Below are positions 27,871 to 36,972 of a stretch of DNA of 63,598 bases, one piece after another. Each line of letters opens with the position of its first letter. Within the stretch, counting starts at the first letter, position 1. Origin of the DNA: Candidatus Zhuqueibacterota bacterium (GTDB lineage Bacteria > Zhuqueibacterota > Zhuqueibacteria > Residuimicrobiales > Krinioviventaceae); assembly GCA_016934825.1 (NCBI GenBank), contig JAFGSB010000103.1:1-63598 (forward strand). The letters run 5' to 3'. The position numbers and the translations under genes were made by a program. The notes under the pieces were generated by a model. That model saw only the letters and a program-made list of their open reading frames with translations. It had not been told where the DNA came from and searched no databases.

Positions 27871-28508
27871 AACGATTCATACTCCTTTTTCTCCTGTTCA
27901 AATAACTTTTTAATTAACCGGCCCGCCTGAGTTAATTTGGATGAATCTGATTTTTCCGTAATCTCCAAAAACTGATCAAGTTGAAATTTATCTGAAAAAT
28001 GTAACCGGAGTTCCTGCAAGTACGCCATTGTATGACTTCCCGGAACCAGGTAAAGCAGATCGAACAGAGCTTTTTCGGGTGATGCAATAAAAAAATGTTG
28101 ATCCGATCCGCTCCCGGTTAAATAATAATAATTAAAGAATTGCATTTTTACATGTTTGTATTCAAACCTCCCCAGGATTGTCTCTTTCATACCGGGCCGT
28201 CCGGTTGTTACACTGGTCACAGCGGCGGTAAATTCAGGAATCATATTATAGTAACTCAATGCGGAATGCAGACTTATATATGATCCGTGTACAAGAAGAT
28301 TTGCTACCCGGAAAGGATGCGGTTCTCTCTTTCGATAAGGGCTGGCCAGAATATACAATCCCCGTCGAAGCTGATTGATCCGGCCCGCTTTTGTCCACCG
28401 GGAGAGCTGCCGTCTGATCTCTTTCGGATTCACATCTCCGGCAAACAGCAGGCTGCTCTCAAACAATTCGTCATTTTCAATAATATGTAATAATTCTGTA
28501 AATTTCAT
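27867..28508 (-). CDS. abiEi: AbiEi-type antitoxin / transcriptional regulator
   Basis: A 213-residue partner of the AbiEii toxin, with an N-terminal winged helix (about residues 1-70: IRRQLSRWTKAGRINQLRRGLYIL) and the C-terminal AbiEi antitoxin domain containing SPEKALFDLLYL. AbiEi proteins usually repress their own operon by binding inverted repeats. The frame extends 13 codons upstream to 28547, but the ATG at 28508 starts the conserved helix. Neither start has a Shine-Dalgarno sequence. The -10 of the visible promoter lies only seven bases before this ATG, so the mRNA may be leaderless. Confidence 0.85.
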   Translation of the reverse strand: MKFTELLHIIENDELFESSLLFAGDVNPKEIRRQLSRWTKAGRINQLRRGLYILASPYRKREPHPFRVANLLVHGSYISLHSALSYYNMIPEFTAAVTSVTTGRPGMKETILGRFEYKHVKMQFFNYYYLTGSGSDQHFFIASPEKALFDLLYLVPGSHTMAYLQELRLHFSDKFQLDQFLEITEKSDSSKLTQAGRLIKKLFEQEKKEYESL

Positions 28509-28544
28509 TGCATTAATATACCAAATAAGGCAACTAAATGCAAT
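28507..28544 (-). promoter_or_regulatory. abiE promoter between inverted repeats
   Basis: The minus strand reads -35 TTGCAT, a 17-base spacer and -10 TATATT (28520-28515). The -35 lies in the right arm (28537-28544, AATGCAAT) of an 8-bp inverted repeat whose left arm (28507-28514, ATTGCATT) covers the transcript start and the ATG. It is a natural site for AbiEi autorepression. Confidence 0.6.
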
Positions 28545-28757
28545 CATTTTTTGTCATTTTTAAATTCAGATTATTAATCCAATCAACATAAAAATGAAAA
28601 TACAAAACTCTGTTCATTTATTCATTATAAATCCTGACTGTTATTCAAATCAGTAAAATATTGAGCCCTGAGTAATTTGTAAAAACCACTGTATATAATG
28701 CGAATTACAAGTGTATTATTATATAGTAAATGAATAAACGAGCTTCAGCCGCGAAAA

Positions 28758-29531
28758 TCAATGCGGGATGTCAATCCCTTTCACTAAACGTACCGACAAG
28801 CCGTGGCGCTTATGGCTGTGGCTGCGGTTTATATATGCATTATAATAGCCCAGTAAGCGAAACCATGCGCGAACATCCTGGACCTCCGTAGCAGACCAAA
28901 AGAGTGTGCTGTTGCCCATATCGTTAAAAACATGATTGTTACTGTTGAGATACCCGGCCGGCAGGGCGGTGAAACCGCTTTCGTTGGTAGCGCCTTCATT
29001 AAGACTGTTCCAATGAGTTGTTCCCGTTTCTTTCATTTTACCGCCTTCATTTGTACCCCGCCATCCCGTACTATCAGCTACTATCGGACTCATACCCAAA
29101 AAAATCTCCAATTGTTTCCAATCCTCATCCCTGGGCACATTCCAGCCTACCGGGACTATGTTGCGGCTGTCGTTTATGACATACCAGTTATACAGCGCCC
29201 CATATACTGCGGCTTTATTACTGTCGTTATCATAATAGCAAAAGGCCCCGGTTGTCAGATTGATCCATTCGGTACTATCGGTTACTTTAGGTATGGCATC
29301 GCCATTACGATAATGTGTTACTTTTAGATTTTCCGCCGTCCACCACTGTTCACCGATTCTTACGGTTTTATAGACATTGCCGTCAATGTCTGTTAGCGTA
29401 CCTGTTTCGGCTTTCGGATTTGTATTGTCTGTTTCCTTTTCCGGTTCGTCCGGATTTTTTCCGCAGGTCAGGAGGATAGATAAAAGAAAAAATATGAAAA
29501 ATACTTTATCAATAAATGCATACTTTTCCAT
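28758..29531 (-). CDS. FISUMP-domain lipoprotein
   Basis: A 257-residue surface lipoprotein. The lipobox LLTC puts the lipid on about Cys23, and an acidic/Pro linker follows. From about residue 45 comes a Fibrobacter succinogenes major paralogous (FISUMP) domain: DIDGNVYKTVRIGEQWWTAENL-type opening, YRNGDAIP, GALYNWY, VGWNVPRDEDW, NESGFTALPAGY and FWSATE. The role is unknown; it is found in surface proteins of fibre-degrading and FCB bacteria. A second member lies at 40931-41647. The ATG follows GAGGC. It is alone on its strand. Confidence 0.88.
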   Translation of the reverse strand: MEKYAFIDKVFFIFFLLSILLTCGKNPDEPEKETDNTNPKAETGTLTDIDGNVYKTVRIGEQWWTAENLKVTHYRNGDAIPKVTDSTEWINLTTGAFCYYDNDSNKAAVYGALYNWYVINDSRNIVPVGWNVPRDEDWKQLEIFLGMSPIVADSTGWRGTNEGGKMKETGTTHWNSLNEGATNESGFTALPAGYLNSNNHVFNDMGNSTLFWSATEVQDVRAWFRLLGYYNAYINRSHSHKRHGLSVRLVKGIDIPH

Positions 29532-29905
29532 AATACAGCCTCACAGATGGTTCAGGGATTAACAATCTTTATGGAAGCCTAAATTTAGTATATATTAAAT
29601 ATTTGATTTTATCAACACCCAAAGAAAATTTCTTCACTTTTTAAATTATCCATGCTGTATAATGCAATTCTATTAACCATACATAATTGGTATAAAAATT
29701 TATTGCACGAAAAATGGATCATCAAAAAGATGCAGATATTCAGTTTTTACATGATCCATTACTACCGAATCAAGTCAACAACATATAATTACTTTACTTT
29801 TAGTTGTTGATTTACTGTTAATAACATCACTAAAAAATCGGGGATATGCCCGGATAGACGCGTCGATGAGGGTGTTGTGAGATTACCGACTTGAAGCCGT
29901 GCAGG

Positions 29906-29952
29906 AAAAAAATAGCGCCGGTGTGTTGGGTTTCGCAGAGACCGGCGCTATT
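29906..29952 (-). terminator. Intrinsic terminator of the Gfo/Idh operon
   Basis: A perfect 12-bp stem (29911-29922 with 29941-29952, AATAGCGCCGGT and its complement) and an 18-base loop. On the minus strand it is followed by seven T residues (29912-29906). It ends the leftward transcript about 80 bases past the 30034 stop. The rest of the 29532-30033 gap is A+T-rich with no gene. Confidence 0.85.
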
Positions 29953-30033
29953 AAGATCAGCTTTACTTATATCTGTTCGCTTTTAAAATGATAAATATAT
30001 AATTCTTAAAATATTTCCTTCTTTTAATATATC

Positions 30034-31359
30034 TCACACAAATTCAAGAGGTTTTCTGGTTTCCCACTTGCCTTTTGTAAAATCCGGGAAATCAACTGCC
30101 TGACTCTTGTTCGCGCATGACATTTCAGAAATCGGAGAAATAGCGCTGCTGGTAACGGAATCATAAACATCCCAGTCCGGTATTTTATTTTCGGCAAGCG
30201 CCATAATCAGTCTATGCCACATGATGGGAGTTCTTGTATCACTGCTTCCATGCCCGCGAATTGCCTTCCTTTCCGGCGGATTATAATTTTTAAGAACCGA
30301 GGGTTCATATTCCTGCAAATATTTATCGGCCGGTTCCCACTGGTGTGCTGCGGGACTTTGCCCTTCTATATATATTTTGTCACCGCCCAATCCTCGTCCG
30401 CTAAAGAAAACACCTTTGGTTCCCTGGAGTCGGTAAAAGCCCCGCGGATGCGGCGTATTTGTATCAAAATTTAAGGTAATCATTTTACCCTGGACCGTAC
30501 GTATCAGGGAGGCATTATAATCACCCTGAGCCATCTTTTGAGTGGCATAGGGATGGGATTTGCCATACACAGAAGCGGCATATTCATTCAGCATGGTAGA
30601 ATTTGAGCTCATGGATACCAGGTAATCAATTCTGTCTCCGTGATTTATATCCAGGTGAGGCATTATTCTGCTCATGGGATGATCCGGGTACAGGTTGCCA
30701 TTACGGTCAATTGAATGCTGCAGACGCCATGGTTCCCGCTCCGGATCGTATTTAACAAGTCTGAGATCATGAATATAGCCGCCTTCTGCATGGATAATAT
30801 TACCGAGCACTTTTTTTTGCACCAGATTTAATAATGCGAGGTCGCCAAAACCTTCCAGCGCCAGGGCCGCCCACTTTCCTGTGCTCTCGTAAGTTTCCAC
30901 CAGTTCCCAGCCTTCGTCAATTGTCTGAATAATTGGGACTTCGCTCACAGCGTGCTTGTTATTTTTCATAGCGGCAATACATACCGGAGTGTGCCATTTC
31001 CAGGATGTACAACAAATAACGGCGTCCAGGTCCTCCTCTTCACACAACCGTTTAAAATCGGTCTCACTTTTGTTATAAAGACGCGGCGTCGGCTGCCCCG
31101 ATTCCTCCACCCAGCGTTTTGCACGGTACAGGTAAGTATCATTAATATCGCATAGTGCGGGAACCTCCACACCTTCAATACCAAGTGCAACGTCGAGATG
31201 GTATGACCCACGGTCCCCTACACCGACAAATCCGAGGCGTATAGGTTTTTTAGCTGCCGGTTCCTGTGCGCCGGCATTTTTGGAATTCAGTCCTGCTAAA
31301 GCGATACTGCTCGCGGCGGATAATTTTATGAAATCTCGGCGATTAAATTTACTGGCCAT
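30034..31359 (-). CDS. Tat-exported Gfo/Idh/MocA-family oxidoreductase
   Basis: A 441-residue NAD(P)-dependent sugar or polyol dehydrogenase-like protein. It begins with a twin-arginine signal (NRRDFIKLSAASSIALAG), so it is folded with its cofactor before export. The Rossmann motif GFVGVGDRGSYH is at about residues 43-54. The EVP-type catalytic Lys region of the family reads HAVSEVP, so the usual lysine before the Pro is replaced. The C-terminal alpha/beta domain is complete. The ATG follows AAGGAGT. It is co-transcribed with the amidohydrolase 63 bases upstream and ended by the terminator at 29906. Confidence 0.87.
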   Translation of the reverse strand: MASKFNRRDFIKLSAASSIALAGLNSKNAGAQEPAAKKPIRLGFVGVGDRGSYHLDVALGIEGVEVPALCDINDTYLYRAKRWVEESGQPTPRLYNKSETDFKRLCEEEDLDAVICCTSWKWHTPVCIAAMKNNKHAVSEVPIIQTIDEGWELVETYESTGKWAALALEGFGDLALLNLVQKKVLGNIIHAEGGYIHDLRLVKYDPEREPWRLQHSIDRNGNLYPDHPMSRIMPHLDINHGDRIDYLVSMSSNSTMLNEYAASVYGKSHPYATQKMAQGDYNASLIRTVQGKMITLNFDTNTPHPRGFYRLQGTKGVFFSGRGLGGDKIYIEGQSPAAHQWEPADKYLQEYEPSVLKNYNPPERKAIRGHGSSDTRTPIMWHRLIMALAENKIPDWDVYDSVTSSAISPISEMSCANKSQAVDFPDFTKGKWETRKPLEFV

Positions 31360-31422
31360 GATTGGACTCCTTCATAATAAAAACAAATATTGTTTGAATA
31401 AAAAATCGTTTTATAAGATAAA

Positions 31423-32520
31423 TTATTTTTGTTTTTTAGCTTTGTCAAGAATTAAAAGTGCGTTTTTATAGTAAATTTTTTCCAGCACATCATCCGGAAG
31501 ATGGACGCCGTAAATCATCCAGCGTCCCTGAAGATGATGGCCGCCGGTCGGATCGAAATATTCATCATCTGTTTCAAGGAACCGGTAATAAACCTGGTAT
31601 GCCTCGGCGTCGGGGGGTGTATCAGTACCAAAAAGTATCCGGTCCTGATATTTTATCAGAAATCTACGGGCGGTATATGGCTGACGGCCAAGTTCACTGA
31701 TACGGGCGTCTATTGTAACATAAAAATTAGGGTAACATTCCATCCACATGCCTACCCTATGCAGCTCTTCCGGCAGCGTGCCAACATGCGCGCCAACAAA
31801 TATCGTGTTCGGATGTTTGGCAAAAACACGGTTTCTCGCCGCAAGTATTTCCTCTTTTGACGGATATTCATCACCGTAAAACGACCAGCCCGGATGATCA
31901 ATCAACTCGTCATAGCGTTCATTATACTGATCGACAGGCGTAAAAAATGCTTTGGGATCAGAGACGTGAATCACGACTGGTATTCCCAGTTCGCCGCATT
32001 TTGCCCAAATAGGATCAATACGGGGATCATCTACCGTGACCAGTTTTCCGCTTTTGTCTTTAATGGACAGACCCAGAACTTTGGAAATTTTCAATCCCTT
32101 TGCGCCCATTGCCACCGCCTTTTCAAGTTTTTTGGCTTCATTCTCGCCAAAGTTCGGTTCGTTTATTTTACTGAAATCCGGCCTGAAAAACAGCAGAAAC
32201 CGGTCTTTGGATACTTTTTGGGAAACGCGGAGATGTTCCAGGTAAAAATCATCCGCCGAATTGGCATCCAGGCTGACGCATTGCCACACGCCCGCATTGT
32301 CCATTTCTTCCAGGTATTTTTCAGTATCTTCCAGTCTTCGAAGATGATTATGAAAATCAATGACCGGAAATTTGGGTTGGAGAATTCTGGTTTCTTTTAC
32401 CACTAATTGACTTTTCGGTTTCCAGTCCAACAGTTTAAGATCATTGGTTTGAGCATATAAAGTGAGTGGAACGAAAAGAAAAATGACTGCATTTACGAAA
32501 GATTTCCAAAAACTTAACAT
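31423..32520 (-). CDS. Secreted amidohydrolase-family (TIM-barrel) metal hydrolase
   Basis: A 365-residue protein with a signal peptide (about 1-23, ending LYAQ) and an amidohydrolase_2-type TIM barrel. Metal ligands are visible as IDFHNH (residues 54-59), the mid-barrel histidines in VVIHVSD and VGAHVG, and a final Asp in LFGTDTPPD. Family members decarboxylate or hydrolyse cyclic acids and lactones. The start follows TAAGGAGA. First gene of a pair with the Gfo/Idh oxidoreductase, it suggests extracytoplasmic processing of a sugar- or aromatic-derived acid. The substrate is unknown. Confidence 0.85.
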   Translation of the reverse strand: MLSFWKSFVNAVIFLFVPLTLYAQTNDLKLLDWKPKSQLVVKETRILQPKFPVIDFHNHLRRLEDTEKYLEEMDNAGVWQCVSLDANSADDFYLEHLRVSQKVSKDRFLLFFRPDFSKINEPNFGENEAKKLEKAVAMGAKGLKISKVLGLSIKDKSGKLVTVDDPRIDPIWAKCGELGIPVVIHVSDPKAFFTPVDQYNERYDELIDHPGWSFYGDEYPSKEEILAARNRVFAKHPNTIFVGAHVGTLPEELHRVGMWMECYPNFYVTIDARISELGRQPYTARRFLIKYQDRILFGTDTPPDAEAYQVYYRFLETDDEYFDPTGGHHLQGRWMIYGVHLPDDVLEKIYYKNALLILDKAKKQK

Positions 32521-32941
32521 ATAAAGTCTCCTTATTTCAGCGGTTATAGTTTGATTGTTTATTAAAAGTATAAACTATATTTAATCTTACACTTTCATGA
32601 ATGTAATGTTAAAATGTTTATACTTTGTCTGAAATCATTCAACTCCTGCAGATGGTTAGATGTAATTGAGTGAATTGAATATTATAATTTTATAATATGA
32701 TAAAAATATAATTTTGTCAACCCCTAAAATTTATTTATGCTATACGATCGGAAAATTTTAGAAAACTCCCTTCGTGGAATGATTATATACTGCATGGCAA
32801 TTTTTTAATAAAAATAATATTAAAAAATCACACCAATTTGCCCCCGATTTATATTATTTTACCCTTTCGGACCCCTATTCTACAACGAAAAACCGACGAA
32901 AATTATGGATTTTTCTATTGTTTATATTGTATTTGTTGTTG
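32521..32941. other. 421-base A+T-rich intergenic stretch
   Basis: It holds the upstream control region of the amidohydrolase operon and the 3' flank of tRNA-Arg. No coding frame, repeat or clear promoter is recognised. The open frame that runs through the tRNA is an artefact. Confidence 0.5.
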
Positions 32942-33015
32942 TACGCCAGCCGGGATTCGAACCCGGAACCTCTGGCTCCGGAGGCCAACGCTCTATCCAA
33001 TTGAGCTACTGGCGC
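32942..33015 (-). tRNA. tRNA-Arg (anticodon CCG)
   Basis: A cloverleaf folds on the minus strand. The 7-bp acceptor is GCGCCAG with CTGGCGT (first pair G-U), the D stem is GCTC/GAGC, and the anticodon loop CTCCGGA gives CCG, which reads codon CGG. The T arm has GGTTCGAATCC. The discriminator is A, and CCA is not encoded. A single gene, not in an array. Confidence 0.95.
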
Positions 33016-33070
33016 GTTTTCGTTATTATTAATCTAATTATTATTTGTTAAAAATGCAAGCAGAATACTT

Positions 33071-33676
33071 TTAATGTCCTTCATCCTCCTCTGTATTCAT
33101 GGTTTTCCACTCTTCCCCGCTCCGGACCCGCGCGTGCCCGTCCCTGAAATCTTTTACCTCGTCATATTGTAAAGGAACAATGATTTGTCCGCTTTTATTA
33201 ACAAAACCCCATTTACCGCCGTACCGGTAAGTATGCTCTCCCTCCTGCCTGTTTTCACCGCCCTCACAGACTGCCGCCAGTCCATTGGAGAACGGCCGCG
33301 CGAAATCGAACCGCGGCGGAATGACAATTTTCCCATAGATATTAAAATAACCGAACTTGTTATTGACCGTAAACCGCGCCAGTCCCTCGCAAAAGTAATC
33401 GGGTCCGTTGTCAAAAACAAACGGCCGAATAATTTGCTTTCCTTTTCTATCAATATACATCCAGCCGGAATCGTCGACCACGGCGGCAATACCCGTTATT
33501 AAAAAATTCTGCGCAAGCATAAAACGCGGCGGAATGACCCATGTCCCTTTTTCGTCCATATAACCCCATTTATTGTTTTCTTCAACAGGGACCAATTGCG
33601 GCGGATTGCCGCAGTATATCCCGGTTAGAGTTATAAAAAATTGGATCAACAATATACGAAAAATACTTTTCGTCAC
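33071..33676 (-). CDS. WG-repeat lipoprotein
   Basis: A 201-residue protein with a signal and lipobox (GIYC, lipid on about Cys22). It has four WG/KWG beta repeats, each reading about K-W/F-G-Y/F-(x)5-G-x-(I/V)-IP, starting near residues 36, 70, 106 and 157. Such repeats build small surface beta folds of unknown binding partner. The start is a GTG at 33676, chosen because GAGGAT lies just upstream. The C-terminus is hydrophilic and acidic. Confidence 0.8.
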   Translation of the reverse strand: MTKSIFRILLIQFFITLTGIYCGNPPQLVPVEENNKWGYMDEKGTWVIPPRFMLAQNFLITGIAAVVDDSGWMYIDRKGKQIIRPFVFDNGPDYFCEGLARFTVNNKFGYFNIYGKIVIPPRFDFARPFSNGLAAVCEGGENRQEGEHTYRYGGKWGFVNKSGQIIVPLQYDEVKDFRDGHARVRSGEEWKTMNTEEDEGH

Positions 33677-33779
33677 AGGGATATCCTCAAATTGAATAAA
33701 TTATTAAATAAACCGGCATATCTTTATATTAAGGAAATAATTTTACAAATCAAGTAAATTCCCAAAATCATGGATTTTA

Positions 33780-34170
33780 ATTGCGGTATTGGCCAACTTT
33801 TCAGCAAAATGTCGGGATAAATTCCATTTTACTAACAAAGTCTGTCGGGCCGCGCCGGCAAGGTCTATCCTTTCGGTTCCGCGGAGGCTCCCGCCTTCGC
33901 GTTGATAAACTGTCTTTTACCCGATATAATCAGGTTCTAAAAGGTGAACTGCACTTGAAACAATTGCAGGACAGGATGTCCTGCCTTATTTTCCGCCCTG
34001 GACAGGGAAGTCCTGTGCGAGCAGTACTTGATCTGTGGATTTTTAGCGGATTGGTTTATATAAAAGAAAAAATTCCTCAAAAATAACCTGTTCAATTCTC
34101 CCTTTAAGGGGAGAATAAAAGAGGGGTGTTTGTTAACAAGGCAACTGGTTTTGATAATTAAGGAGCCAAT
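33780..34170. repeat. Mosaic repeat cluster 1
   Basis: A non-coding patchwork of units that recur elsewhere in the window. 33872-33906 is the GCGGAGGCTCCCGCC unit. 33915-34023 is a roughly 110-base unit repeated at 36973-37083, including the palindromic AGGACAGGATGTCCTG. 34094-34131 is the CTCCCCTT-GAGGGGAGAA type hairpin unit followed by AGAGGGGTGT. The final part (34140-34210) matches 37880-37945. The remaining bases to 34376 are plain A+T-rich sequence. Confidence 0.8.
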
Positions 34171-34376
34171 TCATTATGTTTCTGTAATTTTAAAAATGAC
34201 TTGCGAATGATGACCTTTTTTATTACCATGGGCATAATATTAACCGACAATCCTGACCAACAAAGGTTATAAATATATCATAAAAAGATACATAGTTACT
34301 AATCACAAAATAAATTTGTTCGATTTACAAATCAAATAAAATCAATATTTTTTTGTTGAAACTGATTGAAAACAAT

Positions 34377-35372
34377 ATGAAAAAAAATGTATTTCAGACA
34401 CCTGATTTAATTAATTATTTGACTGCCGCAATGAATCGTGCAGTCTTGTTGTTATCAATAATCAGTTTACTAATTTTTGTATCCGTTAATATTGCTGTTG
34501 GACAAAACAAACCGAAAGTAACATTAAAAGTTGCAACGTGCCAGTTCCCGGTATCAGGAAATATTAAAAGCAATTCATCATATATAAAAAAGTTCATCAA
34601 AGAAGCGGCGCTCAACAAAGCCGATATTGTCCATTTTTCGGAAGCGGCCCTTTGCGGATACCCGCCGAAAGACGTACCTTCATTTGAAAATTTCAATTGG
34701 GACGAATTAAGGGCGGAAACATTCAGTATTATTTCTTTGGCTGAAAAATATAATATCTGGGTTATTTTAGGTTCAGCCCATTATATCAGTGAAAACGAAA
34801 AACCGTTAAACTGTTTGTATATCATTTCAAACGAAGGAAAAATTGTAGACCGTTATGACAAATCAATGTTAACAACCGGTGATTTAAAATATTATACTCC
34901 GGGCGATCACATCGTTACTATTGAATTAAAAGGGTTCAAATTCGGTTTTTTAATTTGTTACGACTCCTGTTTTCCGGAAATGTACAATATTTACAGGCAT
35001 CAACAAGTTCAAATCATGTTCCATTCCTTTTATAACGCACACCACAAAGACAAAACGATTCTGGACGAAATCATTCCAGCGGAAATTCGAGTGAGAGCAT
35101 CGGATAATTTAATGTGGGTCATTGCCAATAATTCAACAGGACATTATTCATCGTGGCCCGCCTGTATCGCGCGGCCGGATGGATCGCTGGAATCTCTTGA
35201 AAGGGAAGTACCGGGAATTCTGTATCGTGAATTCCCGGATGCTAAAATAACTGAAAAATTCCCCAGTTGGACCCACAATAACAAAATGATGAAGTTACCG
35301 GATCTCGAAATATATCATAACGGAATACCTTCCAAACATCCAAGAGCCGTTGACACCAAATCAATGCCTTAG
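34377..35372 (+). CDS. Exported carbon-nitrogen hydrolase (nitrilase superfamily)
   Basis: A 331-residue amidase/nitrilase-fold enzyme. The catalytic triad is visible: Glu in HFSEAALCGYP, Lys in YDKSML, and Cys in LICYDSCFPE. An N-terminal hydrophobic signal (about residues 20-42, ending AVGQ) suggests export. Members hydrolyse amide C-N bonds, and the substrate is unknown. Start choice is uncertain: TTG at 34353, ATG at 34377 or ATG at 34431 (just before the signal core). None has a strong ribosome site. The gene is flanked on both sides by mosaic repeat clusters. Confidence 0.85.
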   Translation: MKKNVFQTPDLINYLTAAMNRAVLLLSIISLLIFVSVNIAVGQNKPKVTLKVATCQFPVSGNIKSNSSYIKKFIKEAALNKADIVHFSEAALCGYPPKDVPSFENFNWDELRAETFSIISLAEKYNIWVILGSAHYISENEKPLNCLYIISNEGKIVDRYDKSMLTTGDLKYYTPGDHIVTIELKGFKFGFLICYDSCFPEMYNIYRHQQVQIMFHSFYNAHHKDKTILDEIIPAEIRVRASDNLMWVIANNSTGHYSSWPACIARPDGSLESLEREVPGILYREFPDAKITEKFPSWTHNNKMMKLPDLEIYHNGIPSKHPRAVDTKSMP

Positions 35373-35700
35373 AGACACACTCAGGTAATACGGGAATCCC
35401 GGCAAAACATAACGGGTTTTCCTTTCGGTTCCGCGGAGGCTCCGGCCACCGCGTTGATGCACGCTGTACGCCGACACCCGCAGGGTCGGGACAGCTTTTG
35501 AGCAGCGGTTCAACCCGAAAAAAAACATCCCCTGTATCCCCCTTCAAAGTGGGACTGGTTTTGGGAGGTTTAGAGGATTTGGTTAACCAAAAAGAAAAAA
35601 TTCCTCAAAAATAACATGTTCAATTCTCCCCTTGAGGGGAGAATAAAAGAGGGGTGTTTTTTAAAGGGTAACCGGTTTTGATAATTAAACCAGTTCGTCC
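35373..35700. repeat. Mosaic repeat cluster 2
   Basis: It contains the GCGGAGGCTCC unit (35423-35458), the CGCAGGGTCGGG/AGCAGCGGTTCAACCCG unit shared with 37355-37400, the CCCCTTCAAAG(G/T)GGGACTGG unit (35526-35565) and the hairpin unit CTCCCCTTGAGGGGAG plus AGAGGGGTGT (35622-35658). Order and spacing follow the 37303-37520 copy closely. It ends against the ribosome site of the DUF998 gene. Confidence 0.8.
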
Positions 35701-35758
35701 TAGAAATTTCAGGTTGTCTGGGGCGAGCAGGCATTTTAATACAAATTTCGAGGGAAAA

Positions 35759-36841
35759 ATGAAACCGATAAAAATTGAACACGATAAAAAAGAATTACAA
35801 GACCGGAAAAATATTAACCGGCAAAAATGGTTGCGGATTGTCTTGCTGGTTATTCTTGGTTACGAGGCGGCGGGTGCGTTATCAGGCGGAATCCTTCTCA
35901 TCGCAGCTCCGGACGGCCGGATCATGGACATGCCGATTGACATCATGCACGGCGTCTTCCGTGATTTCCTGGTCCCCGGTATCATCCTTTTTGGTTTGGG
36001 TATTCTGAACACAGCCGCCTTTGTCGCGGTTATTCGTAAGAGCCGTGCTGACTGGATTATGGCAGGATTAGCTTTGGGCGGGATGATTGTCTGGTTCAGC
36101 GTCGAAATTGCTATTTTACAAGAAATTCACTGGTTGCATATCGTATGGGGCATGCCCGTCTACCTGGGCGGTCTGGTTGCGTTGATACTGTTTTCTTCAC
36201 AATGTGCAGTGACGCAAAAAGCGCTGCTTGTTTGCGGTATACTCTCATCACTGCTTTATGTTGTTTTGAATGTTTTTATTCCAATGTTATGGCCTGCTAA
36301 TAACTGCGCCTCGCAGACTGTAAGCGAGCTTTCGGCGATCGGCGCGCCAACGAGGCCTATATGGCTATGGTTGTGTTTTCTTTACACTTTGCTTATGATT
36401 GTTTTTGCATGGGGTGTTTGGAAATCGGCAGCTAAAAATCACTCACTTCGAATTGCAGGCGCCCTGTTAATTGCCTACGCCGCCCTTGGCGTAATCTGGC
36501 CTTTTGCTCCAATGCATCTTCGTGAAGTACTGGCGGCAGGCGGGGGTACAATCAGTGATAAGATGCACATCGCTTTAGCCGTTGTGACCGAGATCCTCTT
36601 TCTACTTGCCCTGGGTTTTACGGCGGCAGCATTGGGAAAGCGATTCCGCTTCTATTCCATCGCAACTTTCGTTATCCTCCTGTTCTTCGGCGTCCTGACC
36701 TTTTTGGATGCTCCGGGCGTTGGCGCAAATCAGCCTACGCCATTTATCGGAGTTTGGGAACGGATCAACATCGGTGTTTTCTTGCTCTGGATCGTAGTGC
36801 TTGCCATTGTTCTTTTAAGGGCAGATAAAAAATCAGCATAA
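35759..36841 (+). CDS. Multi-pass membrane protein: DUF998 domain fused to a second membrane module
   Basis: A 360-residue integral membrane protein with about ten helices. The N-terminal half (residues 20-150) resembles a stand-alone small membrane protein family (GYEAAGALSGGILLIAAP and DIMHGVF). The C-terminal half matches DUF998, with SQTVSELSAIGAPTRP at about 210-225 and a long run of helices. The role of either module is unknown. The frame is open from 35678 through repeat DNA, but the ATG at 35759 has a GAGGG ribosome site and is preferred. Confidence 0.8.
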   Translation: MKPIKIEHDKKELQDRKNINRQKWLRIVLLVILGYEAAGALSGGILLIAAPDGRIMDMPIDIMHGVFRDFLVPGIILFGLGILNTAAFVAVIRKSRADWIMAGLALGGMIVWFSVEIAILQEIHWLHIVWGMPVYLGGLVALILFSSQCAVTQKALLVCGILSSLLYVVLNVFIPMLWPANNCASQTVSELSAIGAPTRPIWLWLCFLYTLLMIVFAWGVWKSAAKNHSLRIAGALLIAYAALGVIWPFAPMHLREVLAAGGGTISDKMHIALAVVTEILFLLALGFTAAALGKRFRFYSIATFVILLFFGVLTFLDAPGVGANQPTPFIGVWERINIGVFLLWIVVLAIVLLRADKKSA

Positions 36842-36863
36842 TAAATGGCAATACACCTAACTT

Positions 36864-36908
36864 GCCCTGGATCGTAGATCCGCCTCAGGCGGAAATTTTT
36901 TCCAGGGC
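36864..36908 (+). terminator. Nested stem-loop after DUF998 gene
   Basis: The outer 8-bp stem GCCCTGGA/TCCAGGGC encloses an inner TCCGCCT/AGGCGGA hairpin followed by a T run (36896-36901). It lies 23 bases after the stop and could terminate the transcript. The outer stem sequence also occurs in the neighbouring repeats (CCGCCCTGGACAGGG), so it may be a repeat unit itself. Confidence 0.5.
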
Positions 36909-36972
36909 GGACAAAAATCCGGGGTATCTGCCACGATTAATCCTGTTAGCTGCACAGTGCGGATTTTTGTTT

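Noticed and set aside
32838-33032. A 64-codon frame reading AGIRTRNLWLRRPTLYPIELL
   Set aside because: It is the well-known artefact of translating across a tRNA gene. The cloverleaf of tRNA-Arg lies on the other strand.
33781-34086. A 101-codon frame in repeat cluster 1
   Set aside because: It is composed of repeat units found in non-coding gaps elsewhere, with no ribosome site or conserved domain.
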